DNA of 64,000 bases from Dillenia suffruticosa (GCA_033439265.1 JAVTVX010000019.1:6703501-6767500); one strand, 5' to 3'; counted from the stretch's first letter, positions 34,725 through 48,697 are shown. Notes: generated from the letters alone by a model not told the origin. Numbers and translations: made by a program.

Positions 34725-37700
34725 ATGGTAGAGAGTGATTTGGAAACACAAAGTGGTGAAAATACTGATGTGAATAATTCTCAGCCTGGAAATCAAGGAT
34801 CTGGTCTTCGCAGGGAACCCTCATTCTCAGGCTGGTGTGATGAAGACGGGAAAATTCATTTAAATTATGAGTTACGGAATGCGGATGACATTGTAGATGA
34901 CTCTGATTTTGAGTTGCCTTCTCCTCGAAGTATGGAAGAGGTGCCCATGGTGAGAGAATTTTCTGGGCATAGTAAGTCCGAGCATAGAAATATGCAGACT
35001 AATGGTAATCACACTGTTGATCATGTGAGTGCACATGGAAAGGAAACATATGAGCCCTTTGATATCGAGAACAGTTCTGAAACAGAGCGAATATTCTTGA
35101 ATGATGGTGTTGATGGTCCTAGTTATCTTGAAACGCTTAAGATAGCTCCACCAACTTCTGACAGCCCTGTAACCATTGTCAATGTGCTAAAGACATTGTT
35201 TTTCATACTTTTCTGGTACACTTTCAGCACATTCTTGACACTGTAAGTTTATTCTAATCCATTTGGTTCATATTCAACTGAATATTCCAATTTTAGTTGG
35301 ATGGTGTTCCTAGTTATAATGCTGCAAATTTTTCTTGATTTGTAATGTAAAAATAGTTATAACAAGACGCTGCTAGGAGATGATATGGGAAAGTTTCCTG
35401 CACCCTTATTGATGAATACTGTCCACTTCGGGATGCAAGCTGTATTATCAAAAACCATCACATGGATTTGGTCTCATAGATTTCAACCCAACGTACGAAT
35501 GTCATGGAGGGATTACTTCATAAGAGGTGACATTTTACACTTAAATTTTCATGCAATTGGATTTTTTTTTTTTTTGGTTAGTGTTCTTCTTAACACTCAT
35601 TTTGTTTGGTAATTCTGTAGATACTCTAGTAGGACAATTCTTTCTTTTGGGTTTATATAATATTGTTTATGGCGTTTGTCAAATGTGTGTGTGTTCCTGG
35701 GGCTTGCATCTTATGTTGTAGCACATTTGATGTTCCATTCACTTGGAGGCTCAAATACATATAGCCTCAGTAATTCCTGAAATTTGCTCCTTTGCTTCTC
35801 ATCATCTTTCATCTCATCTTTGGTAAGTTAAAAGCGAAAAAAGCATCATCTCTGTTTACAGATAGCTTTGCACCCTTGATGTTTGAACCCATCCTTGTTT
35901 TGACTTGAAGTCTTAGATTCCTTTAAACATTTTGAGGATGACTTGATCTAAGAGTAAAAAATCAAAATGCAATGACTTGGTTGCAAGAAATTATGTCTGC
36001 TTCATAGATAATATTTGGGAGAGAGAGAACAATATTCTAAGATTCAATTCATGAATCAAACATGTGTTTCATTAGCGCTCTGACATTTATTTATAGATCA
36101 CAATTCCTAAATAAATAAGGAACGAAAGATAAAAAAAAAACTGGATAACTCTAAATTCTAAATAACCAAAACAACCACATATCTCACATCATTTAATCTT
36201 GCTGCCATTGCTAAGTACCAATTTTGGTTTGGGAATCATGGTATGTAATCAATGTCAACATCAAAAATAACTAAAAGTCCTCCATATATATTGATATGAT
36301 CCTGCAAATGGTATGGATTTAACTAATATTAAAATTTATGGTTTGATGGATTTTGTCATGATGCTTTGGTTACAAATGAATGCAAGTAATATTTCTTCAT
36401 TTCCGTTCATGCTTCTTTCAAAATTTGAATTTTGTATTTTCGTTTTATCATTTTTCTCTTTTATCCTTTTTGGTGTCAAAAAATGCACCTGTTGTTGCAG
36501 TGTTACTTATCCAAGTTTTGGATTGTCTTTCCTTGTCTTATTGACTTCTCTGATAACTAATGCAACAGATGGACTTTGCCTTTCACAGTTGTACCGACAG
36601 CTCTTGGAACGGCGTTGGATATAAATCTGAGCAATGCATCCCTTGTTTCCATCTCCGTTACATTTGCCACCATGGTCTGTTTTCTTCTCCTTATTCTCAA
36701 CGCTTTACTGCCCATTTAAATCAATGATTTTCCTTGGTTATAGTTGCACCTGATCATACACGAATTTTACCTTTTTTTGTTTGCAGTGTAAATCAGCAGC
36801 TCCAATATTTCTCCTCCTATTTGCTTTTGCTTTCAGGTGAATCTCTCACCAGATGTTCTCTATATTCTATCTCTTGCGTGTCTGCTTTATTTTGAATTTT
36901 GTGGTTGAATACAAAGTTGTCTGCTGCTGTTAGTTCCTTCAAACATTTTTCTTTTTTATTTATTGAATGAGAAGTGTGTGAAGGAACTACACCATTGGTG
37001 CTAGGATGGGAATCACAAGAAGATGAATAATGAGTATGTAAGCAACACTTTAGAAATAATAAGAAAAAAAAAATGACAGCTTTTAATATTATTATTTAAG
37101 AAGTGGCCATGATGGTTTAATAATGTCTTTTTCACATCCGTCTATATTGTATCATACTATCATATACTATGAAGGTCAGTGTGCACCAGATTTTATGTCA
37201 ATGATCTTTATGGTATAAACTGATATTGCTTCCTTTGTAAACTTTCTTGATTAGGAGGAAAAATAAAAATGTTTTATTTTTCATGATACTTTATTTAAAT
37301 TTCCTTGGCTAAAAGATTGGTCAAGTGCTGTTGGAGGGTTGGTTTCCATGAATCTGCGCATGAAGCTTGAGGAAGAGCACCATCTTATCAAACGATTGAT
37401 CTATCTTTCTTTCTGAATAACTTTGTAGAATCACAGGTGGAGTTTGCAGCGAATAAAATTTTGATTGTCAAGAAATGGGTGATTACCTGATAATTAGAGT
37501 AGGAACTTGTGATGTTGTGGTTCATAACACCTTTTGGTACATAAATGGCCATTACTTAGTGGTGTTCTTAAGTGCTGGGTATTTGAATTATGGATTGGGT
37601 ACAGGTCCTACCTGATGCAGATCATATAAAGACCAGTAAACATTTATATTTTGTTTTTAGTTTTGTAGATATTCAGAGTATTTTTATGTCATTGTTTATT

Positions 37701-37843
37701 TGGTTCTGATTAGGAGTTATTTAGTTCCCTCAATGTTTAGGAGTTGTTGCCAATGCCTGTAGGCTTAAAATGTAGGCTCAAGGTTTCTTCTTTGTTGTAG
37801 TTCTTTATTTAATGTAATTAGGAGTTCATCTTTACCCGGTGCA

Positions 37844-37875
<32 letters not shown>

Positions 37876-40800
37876 TGTTTTTGTTTTTGTTTTTGTTTTT
37901 TCCTGATAAATAATGTTTCTGTTTTAGTTTTTGTATTTATATTTTTCTCTTATTTTTGTTAGGTTGGAGTCTCCTAGCTTTAAACTAATGGGTATCATTT
38001 TAGTCATTTCTCTTGGGATTCTATTAACGGGTATGTTTTTTGTTATTTATATTGGTTTTTTGGATATCATTTCTTTAAAAACTCATCATTGGTATTCTTT
38101 TTAGCATTTTGTGAATTCAACTGAGTAGTACAATAATAGTGTACTGAGCAGTCTCAGAAATATATTGCATCACTTGATATTTACCATGTTGTCCCTTTAC
38201 TCCTTGCATCTCCTGCAGTTGCCAAGGAGACTGAGTTTGAGTTTTTGGGTTTCATTTTGGTCATGCTTGCTGCTGTGATGTCTGGATTTCGCTGGTGCAT
38301 GACTCAGATTCTTCTGCAGGTATGATTTTGCATGGTCTACTTGCTTGATGCATAAATATGATTATTTATTCTCTTCTTCTTGTTCTTATATTTTCTTCTT
38401 TCCTGGAATGTGACATTCGCTCTACTGGAACGCATTGTGCCCAATCAACATAAAGAAAGAGAGTTATGGTAAGCACCAAATATTGCTATTATCACACTAC
38501 AGTTTCTGTTTAAGTACATTTATCTTGTGGGATATATAAGCTTAACACGTTAAAGTATTTGATATACCTTCTTTTTTTCTAATGTGAAAGACAACATTGT
38601 GTGTGTGTGGCTGTGGGCCTTTTTTTTGGGGTAAGTCTAATTGTGATTGAGCCGCCTCTTTCTCTGAAACCCTCATGCAAGTAGTATTAAGTCGGAGGAC
38701 CCTTTGCTACCGCCTCAAGAGTCTTTACCAGCTAAACTTGCGAATATCAATGTCTGTTCCTTTATTTATTTATTTATTTATTTTTGGATCTACTAGTGTC
38801 TGTATAAGCCTATGATTTTTGGCTCAATGACTCAATATTGTGGTTGTTGAAATGTGGACTATAGCTTGTTGAGTTGATTTTGTATGAGACTCACTTTGAG
38901 CTTCACATGTGATGCTTGATGTGGGAATATGACTCATGGAGATACATATTCAAACTTGTACATGCACATATATAAGCATTGTGCATGGCTGGGATGAGAG
39001 TGTGCATGTATCTTTATAGCTTATTCATGTGCAAGTTCTAAGGACAAAAATATTTTTTTCTCAAATCCTATGCTACTTTTCTCCTTTATTCAATAAGATG
39101 TTTGACAGATGGGGATGAAAATAATAAGTTGACTGCTTTAGATTGAGTATATGAGGCTTGAAATTTGAGGCTTCTGCAGGTTCAGGGAATAGCTGCAGTT
39201 CCCATGATCTACGCAATTTGTACCTTTATGATATTTTTACATTTGTTTCTTCTCTCTTGCTTCAGGTTTGAAAAACCCTCTTACCTTGATGAGCTACGTG
39301 ACTCCAGTTATGACAGTTATAACTGGTCTTCTCTCTCTTTTGTTGGATCCATGGTCCGAATTTAGAAAGAATAATTACTTCAACAACTCGTGGCATGTCA
39401 CACGAAGTTGCTTGCTTATGCTATTTGGGGGAACTTTGGCCTTTTTCATGGTAAGTAGCACTTTTCTTTTTCTTATTAAATTTCTGAATTCAGCATGGTT
39501 GCTGTTTGCCATGATGATAAATTAGCAATGTACTTGGAGATAAAACTAAATTCAAGGTTTTGTTTATTTTGTTTTGCTGCAGGGACCCATTTGAAATATT
39601 CCATGCATCACTGATATAATTTTTTTTTTTAATATGTTTTAGTTTTACTTACAACCTTAAAAATTTCCTTTGGGCCCCCAACTGTTGCAGCTATGACGCC
39701 CGCTGAATATATCAATACTAGATCTGCTTGTCATAGTCACTTTATCTGAAGACCTATATTATGCTTAACCCATGCTGCCAAAGAAGTCAAAATTTTCCTT
39801 TCTATGCAGGTTCTAACAGAGTATATTCTTATCTCTGTAACCAGTGCAATGACAGTGACCATTGCAGGAGTCGTCAAGGAGGCGGTCACTATACTTGTAT
39901 GTGGTACTTATTATTGTCTTTTTCTTCTTGTGATATGATGAAGATAAACTAAAACATTAGCCTGCTCTTCTGATTTTATCATACCTCTGGCTTGGCTCGT
40001 CATTTTGGTAGAAAAAGGCTTTTGTATTCCTAATCATCTTCTATCTATTGTTCAAGGCCTTAATGCTAAACCAGAAGTTCTCTACACTTTCTGTAAAGGA
40101 TTTGCCTAGCCTCAATTAGTATTGGAAAATAGAACCAGTGATTTGAATGGTAATGCAGAACCATCCAAGTCTCCACCCCTCCCCCCCTCCCCCCCAAAAA
40201 AAAAAAAGCCAAAAAAAGGAGGAAAGAAGAAGAAGAAGAATAAGAAGAAGATAAACATGTGTTGTTGATCTGTCCGTGATATCATAAGCTTATTTATTTG
40301 TTTATATGTTTGTTAATTTATTTCTTTTTAAGGAAAGATCTATTTTAAGAGAAAATTAAAGAGAATCAAGAGGACAGGATAGTTTCCTCTTTTGGAAGAG
40401 AAAAAGAAAAAAAAAAAAAAGAAAATAAGATTGACTTGATGTGCTTCGTAGATCCATAGGAATCCCCCTAAAATCTCCAGCTGTAACACCATGGATATGC
40501 TAAGAAATTTATCTAGATTAGTTTATTAAGTCTATCCAGTTCTGATAAGTCCACTGATGTTACCTGTCATTAAGAATCTTTGGTTCTTTCTGTCTGTATT
40601 TTTTATATGTTTGTGGATCTGTACTGTTTGTTAATTGCCATACTGATTTCATTCTCTAAGGAGTTTAGTTTTTCTGCCTTTGTCGCAGAAATTGACAAAA
40701 TGGTTTTTTTGCTTAAGAAAAGGATCATATGCTGTCTTGTCCTCAAGGCAAACTAGATATGTGCTTTTCAATGAATAATATACAAAAAGTGAAAGTTGCA

Positions 40801-43800
40801 AACCTCTTGGATCTTATTATACTAGTCAGGGTTGGTTGAAACCGTAAGGAGCCAGAGTTCCTACTAAAAGAAAAAAAAAACCATGGAGCTGTGATCACTC
40901 ACTGGCTAGTTAAACTGCTACTATAGAGCCAGCAGTGGAGGGAAACCATCTATTTACAACAACAACAACAACAACAACGTGGGCCTTAATCTCAAAATTT
41001 GGGATCGGCCATTTGAGAGATAGATATGGAGAAAACAAAGAGAGTAGAAAATCATATGAAATAATGGAAGGCTTATAGAGCAAGAATGGATGCATACATG
41101 AGTGTGTATAGGATGTGGTATTAATCCAAGTGAATGAATGAAAGCTATTTCAATGCTTCAGTGATTATGGAAATGTTTAAGCTGAAGAAAGAAATAAATT
41201 TGGAAATCCATGTGGTGTGGTATTTTGTAAAGAAGAATATTCTCGTTGAAGCTATGGGATGCAAAGATTTTACACTGGCACAACAATGTCAGAAGAGTTG
41301 GGTGGGATTGTGAGTGTATTGCTTATCTCAATAAGTATATTGCTAAACTCTGCTTGCAATGCAACCCATATCCCTGCTCATAATCATAAAAGAACTACTG
41401 GAGATAGATATTTTAATGTCAGATGCCGTATTTTTATTTATTTATCTATTTTTGCATTTGTTGCAATGGTCTTTCTTGACAGAACAATAGATTCTTGCTT
41501 TCTTACTATGGTAGAACAATCAGTATTTGATTATAAGGTGGAATACAAACGTATTACTCATCACAATAAGCATATTCCACATATTGTCAAATTAAGTAAA
41601 TCTATGAAACTCATAATTGCTAGAGACATAGTAGCTAAACTAACTGGGAGCAACCGAGCAGGACATGTAATCAGTGATGGAAAATTATCGATAGCAGCAA
41701 TGTAGAATAATACAAGAGGTCCTTTTTAGTTATGTGTTTTCTGGATGACTCAGGCCGTATTAAGCTCTTTGACTGGGGTACATAAATGAGAAAATGGTTT
41801 GTTTTAAACTCTTGGTCTGCATATAGACTCTATGTTCCTCATATTTATATCCATGTCTGAGATATCCTATATGATATTTGGTCCAAAACCACCACCAGAT
41901 GCTGCAATATGAACCCATTCCAACTTGAAAGTTGGAATTCTTGTGTATCCTCATACTATATTCTGACATTGATTGTTTCGTATCCAGGTTGCAGTCCTGT
42001 ACTTTGGTGATGAATTCACCTGGATGAAAGGGGTTGGTCTCTTGACAATCATGGTTGGTGTTAGCTTATTCAATTGGTACAAGTAAGTCATTAGTTGTTT
42101 CATCGAAAATACTATGCTGACCTTTATTGTGGATGTATTACCACCATCAATGATAAAAAGCACAGCATCATTATTATGATTATGATTATTTTCTTTTTAA
42201 GTTTTTATGGATAGTTTATTTTTATTTCTTTCTTTTCAGTATTTTTATTTTTATTTTTTAGTTTTATCTTCTCAATTTTTGCTTTCAAACTTTAATTTTA
42301 TGGGTTTTTTTTTTCTTTTTTATCTCTCCTATATTAGTCTCTCAATCGGCTGATTCCAAAATTTGAGATTAAGACTCAGTTTTTTGGTGTTGTTGTCTTT
42401 TATTAAAAAAGATAAAACTTGACAAATTGCCATGTGCTATGTTGCTTAGCCAGATCAATGTCCACTACACTTGCAGCCATTCTGCTCTTACCCAAATCAG
42501 CAATCCTGAAATGGCCCTAATGCTGAGAACTACAGATCAATTCTATTGCTGATGTTTAAATGTTCTTAAAGAAATAATAATACTAATAATAAAAGAATCA
42601 CCGACACGAACAAATAGACACAAATGGCATCACGCATGATTTAGTGGATGAGATATTAGTATCCCTCCAGATTAGGCAACCTAAGAATTACCACCCAAAT
42701 GCAAAACTAAATTGAAAACAAGAAGTTTCACAAGGTGACGAACCTTTATGGTTCATCGAAATAAATTATTATTATTATGCCACGTATATTAAAAAAATGA
42801 GGCTTTTGAGTCTAAGTATGTGAACAGAGATTGCAGCCTCTTCCTCTATCAGAGGTGGTTGTATGGGAACTGACCCTGTGACTCTGGTAAAGAGAACCTA
42901 TCTTTGAATCAACAACATGGTATTTTTTGGGGACGGTAGAACCTGCAGATTTGTGTGAACACTATCACGTTTGTAATTTTGAAAGCCTCTGTGCAGAGTA
43001 CTTTCTGATGGAACACGAACAAAACAACATGGACGTGAGCATGTGACACTATTTTTGAAAAGGACTAGCATATGGTAGCCTGAACCTTCCAATTTGTATT
43101 CCAATTTTTTACATTTCAAAGGATTTCCCCATAATTAATTTGGCAATTTAGATGAGCCTTGCTTCATAAAGATTATTAGCCCCTTCCAAAGATAGCCCTT
43201 AAAAAATTTTATAAAAGTATTCTTTAGTCTTTGTAGTTTTCTTTTTTCACTAAATTATTAGGATTTTTCATTCTTAGAATTTTTGTATACTTATTGTCAT
43301 ATCTGATTCTATTCATCTCTATATATACATAAAAAAAATAGAACTTTACAAAATTTATAACCACAGGGGGAATTTCATTTTTGCCTCTTATTCTTTCATC
43401 AATTTGCCAATGTGATCCCTTTGTGAGCTTTTGCGATATGATTAAAAATCATTGAATATTCTTTCATCAATTTGCCAATGTGATCCCTTTGTTAGCTTTT
43501 GTGATCTGATTAAAAATCATTGAACTCTCTTGTTCTTTCAAATATGTGTCAAAGTGCCCTCCTAATCCCTGGTCTTTTAATAAAAATGGTTTCTACATTT
43601 AAAGCCTTCAATGTCTAATGGTAACGGAAGGGTGATTTTTGCTTATGGAGAAATCACGTGGAGACACCATGTCAGATTTTAGCCCTACACTCAGGCAGGT
43701 TATGGGAATTTTTCTAAACAATAATTGAAAAGGGAAAAGTTTCAAAATGTTCTCATTGTGTGCCCCTCCCCCATGTAGGATGAGAATAGAAGCACAACCA

Positions 43801-44699
43801 CATAATAGATTCTTGTGTTGGTTGTTATTATTGCCTATTAAGATGCATGGCTACTGTAATGGGGAGGGTTGGAGGAATATTTGAATAAATTATTCACATT
43901 TGGTTCTCCTTTCTACTTTATCCCTCAGTTTGTCTCTTTCCTCTCCTTTTTCTTGATTTGTAGCTCCCTCTGTTTGTTTTTCTTCTCTCATTCTTTCGCT
44001 CACTCCTACAACTACCATCACAACCTTTTATCACCATGTGCCACCCATTTTTAAGAATAATAAAATGTTTGCAGGCACAAGAAGTTTCTAATTTCTGTTT
44101 TGGGTTTTTAGGGAATAATTTGATTTCCATTTTTATTTGATTGTAATAAAATTTTTGAAAATTTGATTCGATTATGCGTCCAAATTGTTGAGGAGTTGTG
44201 CCTATAAGTGTAGAGGTCTTAATGTCGTTGTAAGGTTATAATTATTGATGTATTACTTATTTGAATTGAGTTCTCCCTGACATATCTGTTGCCCCCCTAA
44301 ATTATGTCTGCTTTTCTGCCTAAAGTTTGTATTGTTCTGCCTTATTGATATGATCTGTCTGTTCCCTCTCCTAATTTTTGCCTACTCCTTTTCCTTTCTA
44401 TTGGTTCCTACACCAATTCGAACACACTATATTGTGTGCCAGATACTTTTCGGCTGCATGTTAGGCACGTGCAATTGACACATATTCGTGTTCCATATTG
44501 AACCTCTATTATCAATATGCTCCATTGTCTTTCATATTTTTACTTGTCCTTCGCGAACAAAAATTTTCACATTTTTTTCCCCAGGTATGACAAGCTGAAG
44601 AAGGATCAAGGAGGTGAGGAGATAGAGGGCTCTATAGACAATGTACACGCAAGGTATGTAATTCTTGATGAGATGGATAATCAAGATGAAGCTACATGA
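34725..44699 (+). CDS. Triose-phosphate/nucleotide-sugar translocator family protein, eleven coding exons
   Basis: Coding exons: 34725-35242, 35357-35526, 36589-36674, 36787-36836, 37963-38030, 38219-38319, 38456-38468, 39266-39450, 39810-39896, 41988-42082, 44585-44699. Phases agree throughout; the total is 1488 nt, 495 residues plus stop. An in-frame TAA 21 nt upstream supports the start. Residues 1-150 are hydrophilic and acidic (REPSFSGWCDEDGKIHLNYE). From about residue 155 come about ten hydrophobic segments with family landmarks: FWYTFSTFLTLYNKTLLG, PTALGTALDINLSNASLV, TFATMCKSAAPIFLLLFAF, LMSYVTPVMT, SWHVTRSCLLM and FTWMKGVGL. Members exchange sugar phosphates or nucleotide sugars across Golgi, ER or plastid membranes; the substrate is not predictable here. 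The layout resembles Arabidopsis At1g06470, from memory. Exon 7 is a 13-nt microexon. The last two introns (2091 and 2502 bp) are long. Confidence 0.93.
37845..37900 (+). repeat. (GTTTTT)n-type microsatellite in intron 4
   Basis: TTTTG/TTTTTG units are repeated about nine times inside the 1.1-kb intron between coding exons 4 and 5. Confidence 0.85.
41259..41705 (+). other. Uncharacterised 148-codon open frame inside transporter intron 9
   Basis: An ATG-initiated frame of 148 codons lies wholly in the intron between coding exons 9 and 10, on the same strand as the gene. It would encode a hydrophobic segment (GGIVSVLLISISILLN), a second one (FIYLSIFAFVAMVFLD), and a basic, His-rich middle (EYKRITHHNKHI). 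I do not recognise it. It may be a fragment of an old insertion or chance. No splice sites were found linking it to the host gene. Confidence 0.25.
43389..43524 (+). repeat. 68-bp tandem duplication in transporter intron 10
   Basis: The unit starting TATTCTTTCATCAATTTGCC at 43389 recurs at 43457 with a few substitutions and ends AAAAATCATTGA in both copies. Confidence 0.85.
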
Positions 44700-45079
44700 G
44701 GACGTCTTCGATTGTGTCACATTCATCTGATTTGCTGAGTAAGTTCAATCGTTCTTTTTGTTAAATATCTAAAGTGAAAGGTTGGTTAAATGAGTATTTT
44801 TCCACATGCACTCAATTTCTTGAGTACCTCCTTAGAATATAGTTCTAGCAACTGTCTCTAGGGTTCTGCTGTTTGTGTTTCTTAGAATATAGTACCTTAG
44901 ATTTCTTATGAAATGAAAGTTCCTAGAGACAGAAATAGCCTCCCATTGATAGAAATGTTTTATAAGGTTGAAGCATAAGTAGCTGATAGAATCAAGAAAA
45001 AAGTAATGTAAAGGGGTGAATTCCCAATGCAAGAATGCCCCCAAAATGGAACATGAGAACATCCCACTTTAAAAAATAA
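44700..45079. other. 3' flank of the transporter gene
   Basis: Nothing specific was recognised beyond a likely 3' untranslated region; no clear polyadenylation signal was assigned. Confidence 0.4.
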
Positions 45080-45850
45080 TGTAGGAAGAATTATCTGATG
45101 AATTTCCAAATCTCGGCATCCAGTCTATTCTGCCAGAGATCATACTTGTTTTCGATGTCCTTATAGTATAAAGAATTGGACTCTAAGAGGAATCATTGTA
45201 GCTATTTTCTAAACGGGACATAGTTATTGCAACTACTTTCAAATTTAGATCTAGAAAGCCCCCACTCGCCAAATGGTTTCTCTTGATCCAACCACACTCA
45301 TTGACAAATAGGAAGTTTCTCATCGACTTCTCTATCTTCCAAGTCAACCCAGCATGAATCTTTAAAAGGGGTAGAAAGGGAAGGAGGATGCTAGAAAGAC
45401 ACGCTTAACATCAAGGTAATATTCCCACGTTGAGAAAGAAAGCACCCCTCCAACCATCCAACCTCTTACTAATACTAGACACGACAGGATTCTAGAAAGA
45501 AACATTTAGCCGATTGGCCCAGGAACCCCTAGGTAAGGGACAGATCCTTATCTCTTCTCATTAGGCACATTGATATCAAGAAGCCTACTTTTGGCGATAT
45601 TGAACCTAAACCCAAAGTTTCTGGAAAATGTTGAGAATAATCATAGCCCCATAGCCATTGTGCATTTTAAGAAAAAGAATGATATCACCTGCAAATTGAA
45701 GATAAGAATCACAACAAACCTCGTCATTCCCCAACATAAGGCCAGAAAACATTGGCATGAACCTCTTTTTGTCATTCTTCTCAAAGGATCAATTCATGAG
45801 ATGCTGAAAACTAAGTTTTATGCTCCTCATTAATATTGATAATGGCCAAA
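45080..45850 (-). pseudogene. LINE-type reverse transcriptase remnant
   Basis: On the minus strand, pieces of a non-LTR reverse transcriptase appear in order: FMPMFSGLMLGNDEV, then YLQFAGDIILFLKMHNG (normally FADD; the first Asp is Gly), then RGSWANRLNVSF, KRLDGWRGAFFLNVG and LTWKIEKSMRNFLF. Stops and frameshifts lie between the pieces. There is no endonuclease domain or poly(A) tail visible, so it is a truncated fossil, antisense to the transporter gene and about 400 bp downstream of it. Confidence 0.72.
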
Positions 45851-46872
45851 CTAAGTCATCCTCTCATCCCCCTTCATTAAACCCTGAAACCTTTATTATC
45901 CATCTCATTATCATTGAAACTCCAACTAATCCTATAATTGCCTTGGGAAAGAATGGAAAGTTTCAGAAAAGAAAAGAATTTGTTGCAGCCAAAACCTCTG
46001 AAAGTGCTGCAGTGTTTTTGTTCTGCAGGACTACTACTGAGTCCATGAGATTTGCCATGGTGGTTTGGAGAAAATATCATGGTCTTTTTCACTTTTCTTG
46101 TATTCTCATCTTAATAACCTGAGAAAGCATAAAAGCGAACAATGTAGATTTGTGCAAGAAATATGACAATGCTATGCTCAAATGTCATTGAAAAATGTGC
46201 TGAGAATTGTGTACAAATAGTGAGTTATCAGTGTCTGATCTTCATTATTTGAAATACATCACGCAACTCTCATCGTTTTTAACTTATGCTTTTTTAATGG
46301 AGTTATTGCTTGGGGCACATTTAACATTACTTTTTTTGGGGGCACATTGAGGGCACATTGACATCAATTAAAGTACACTGTGCAAATTGAAACACTCAAA
46401 AAGTGTGGCAGCCAATTGGAGTCTCGTAACCAAATGACCCACTTGTGATTTTGGAGAAATGATTTAATGGATTATTGTTTGGGCATATTTTATGGAGTTA
46501 TTGACATTTTTTTTCCCTTGGTGTGGAGTCATGTGACCTGCATGTGAATTGGGAGAAATGGATTGTTAGGGGTAAATTTGGAAGGACATTACTTTTTCTG
46601 GGACACATTGACATCAATAAAAGTAATTCATGCAAACCGAAATCCTCGAAAATGCCACAGCCAAATTAGGGGTATGGCCAAGAAATTATACAATATCAGT
46701 GATGCAGTTGAGGGTTGCTCGGAACAGGAAGGTATCATAGTATCTCATGTCTGGAAAGTGTCCGACATAGACAAGCTTATTTAGAAGTGCTGGGCCAACA
46801 TATATGAGCAGTAGCTGCACCTTGGAATTTCATCTATGCTTGTTTATCTCCTTGCGTAGCTTTAGTAGCCAG
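45851..46872. other. Intergenic stretch with a diverged direct repeat
   Basis: No gene was recognised. Segments at about 46290-46440 and 46495-46680 share TATGGAGTTATTG, ACATTACTTTTT, CACATTGACATCAAT and CAGCCAA in the same order, with length differences. Confidence 0.45.
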
Positions 46873-48184
46873 ATGGGATTAACATAATCTTTATATATGC
46901 ACATTTATAAAGTATAACCCAATAAAAAGTTAAGGAACAGTTGTTCAAATCCTTCTACTCAGTTAAGTGCTCAACTCCCTGTCGTATTCACAGGGGGGTT
47001 ATCCAAGAATTATGTGTGAGGCAATAGAAGTAGAAAACTCTCTGGAAATGGTAAAAGTACATGAATATGAGAGGGATTATTATTCTTGATGCTTTCTCTA
47101 TATCTACATTGTGGCCCAATCTTACTTGGAGATGGTCTCCTATCAGGGTTTGCTTGCTGGAGAAGGCTAGTGAAGGCCTTCTAAATACAAATTAGATCAT
47201 TAAGAGATGTGCAGCTGTCACTAAACCAGCCATCTTCACTTATTTATTTTCTAGTATTCTGCAACGCAAGATTCATAGTGAAGCAAGAAGATCTTGATGG
47301 TGGCCGCTGCATTTGATGCATTTATGTTCTAATCCAGCGGAGGGCCAATGCAAGTTTGCTCAATCTTTGTGCTACAAGTCCTGATTAAATGCACTTTTTG
47401 ATACCGATTTTACACTCTCCACCCTAGGGGGGAAAAACCAAAAAGTGGGAAGTAAATTATTTTTCACATTGTTGCAGATGTTACAGTGAGCTGTTGTGTG
47501 CTGGTACATTGCTGGTCCCTGTCGTATTATATGCACATGGGATTAACATAATCTTTATATATGCACATTTATAAAGTATAACCCAATAAAAAGTTAAGGA
47601 ACAGTTGTTCAAATCCTTCTACTCAGTTAAGTGCTCAACTCCCTGTCGTATTCACAGGGGGGTTATCCAAGAATTATGTGTGAGGCAATAGAAGTAGAAA
47701 ACTCTCTAGAAATGGTAAAAGTACATGAATATGAGAGGGATTATTATTCTTGATGCTTTCTCTATATCTACATTGTGGCCCAATCTTACTTGGAGATGGT
47801 CTCCTATCAGGGTTTGCTTGCTGGAGAAGGCTAGTGAAGGCCTTCTAAATACAAATTATATCATTAAGAGATGTGCAGCTGTCACTAAACCAGCCATCTT
47901 CACTTATTTATTTTCTAGTATTCTGCAACGCAAGATTCATAGTGAAGCAAGAAGATCTTGATGGTGGCCGCTGCATTTGATGCATTTATGTTCTAATCCA
48001 GCGGAGGGCCAATGCAAGTTTGCTCAATCTTTGTGCTACAAGTCCTGATTAAATGCACTTTTTGATACCAATTTTACACTCTCCACCCTAGGGGGGAAAA
48101 AACCAAAAAGTGGGAAGTAAATTATTTTTCACATTGTTGCAGATGTTACAGTGAGCTGTTGTGTGCTGGTACATTGCTGGTCCC
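46873..48184. repeat. Recent 664-bp tandem duplication
   Basis: The sequence starting ATGGGATTAACATAATC at 46873 repeats from 47537 almost letter for letter for about 650 bp (one extra A in an A run and a few substitutions). The first copy ends at the TGGTCCC at 47513-47519 and the second at the same words at 48178-48184. No protein family is recognised inside the unit. Confidence 0.92.
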
Positions 48185-48185
48185 G

Positions 48186-48207
48186 CCCCCCCCCCCCCCC
48201 CCCCCCC
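48186..48207. repeat. C22 homopolymer followed by an A run
   Basis: Twenty-two cytosines are followed by about eight adenines, directly after the second duplication copy. Such tracts are hard to sequence and may be a length artefact or a junction relic. Confidence 0.9.
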
Positions 48208-48221
48208 AAAAAAAAGGAAGA

Positions 48222-48651
48222 AAAACTTGGGAAGAGAATGATTCTTGTTGAGCCGCAATTTGTCATTTCCGGTTTGCAACGTTTCTTATGGTCTTGAATT
48301 TGAATTTTGGAAATAGAAAAATAAGAATTGGGAGAGCTAACCACATAACGGGTCCTATAGTACTTGGTCAGATTAGTCGGAGCAATTTGGATATTGACAG
48401 GTGAAAACCAATTAAAAAAAAAACCAAAATTTTTCTTATGGTCAAATTTGGGTTATCTTAGGCTCCATCCCTTTGCAACTTCGGAAGAGAATGATTTTTG
48501 TTGAGCCACAATTTGTCATTATCGATTGTCTGCGATATTATTTACAGTTTTGAATTCAAAACTTAGAAATGTGGATATAGGAATTTGGAGAATTATTTCC
48601 ATAACGAGTCTCATAGTATTTGGTTGAATTAGTCAGAGCGAACCAGTGAAA

Positions 48652-48697
<46 letters not shown>

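Noticed and set aside
42898-43119. Minus-strand 73-codon frame in transporter intron 10
   Set aside because: No domain, no splice context, and a length expected by chance in AT-rich introns.
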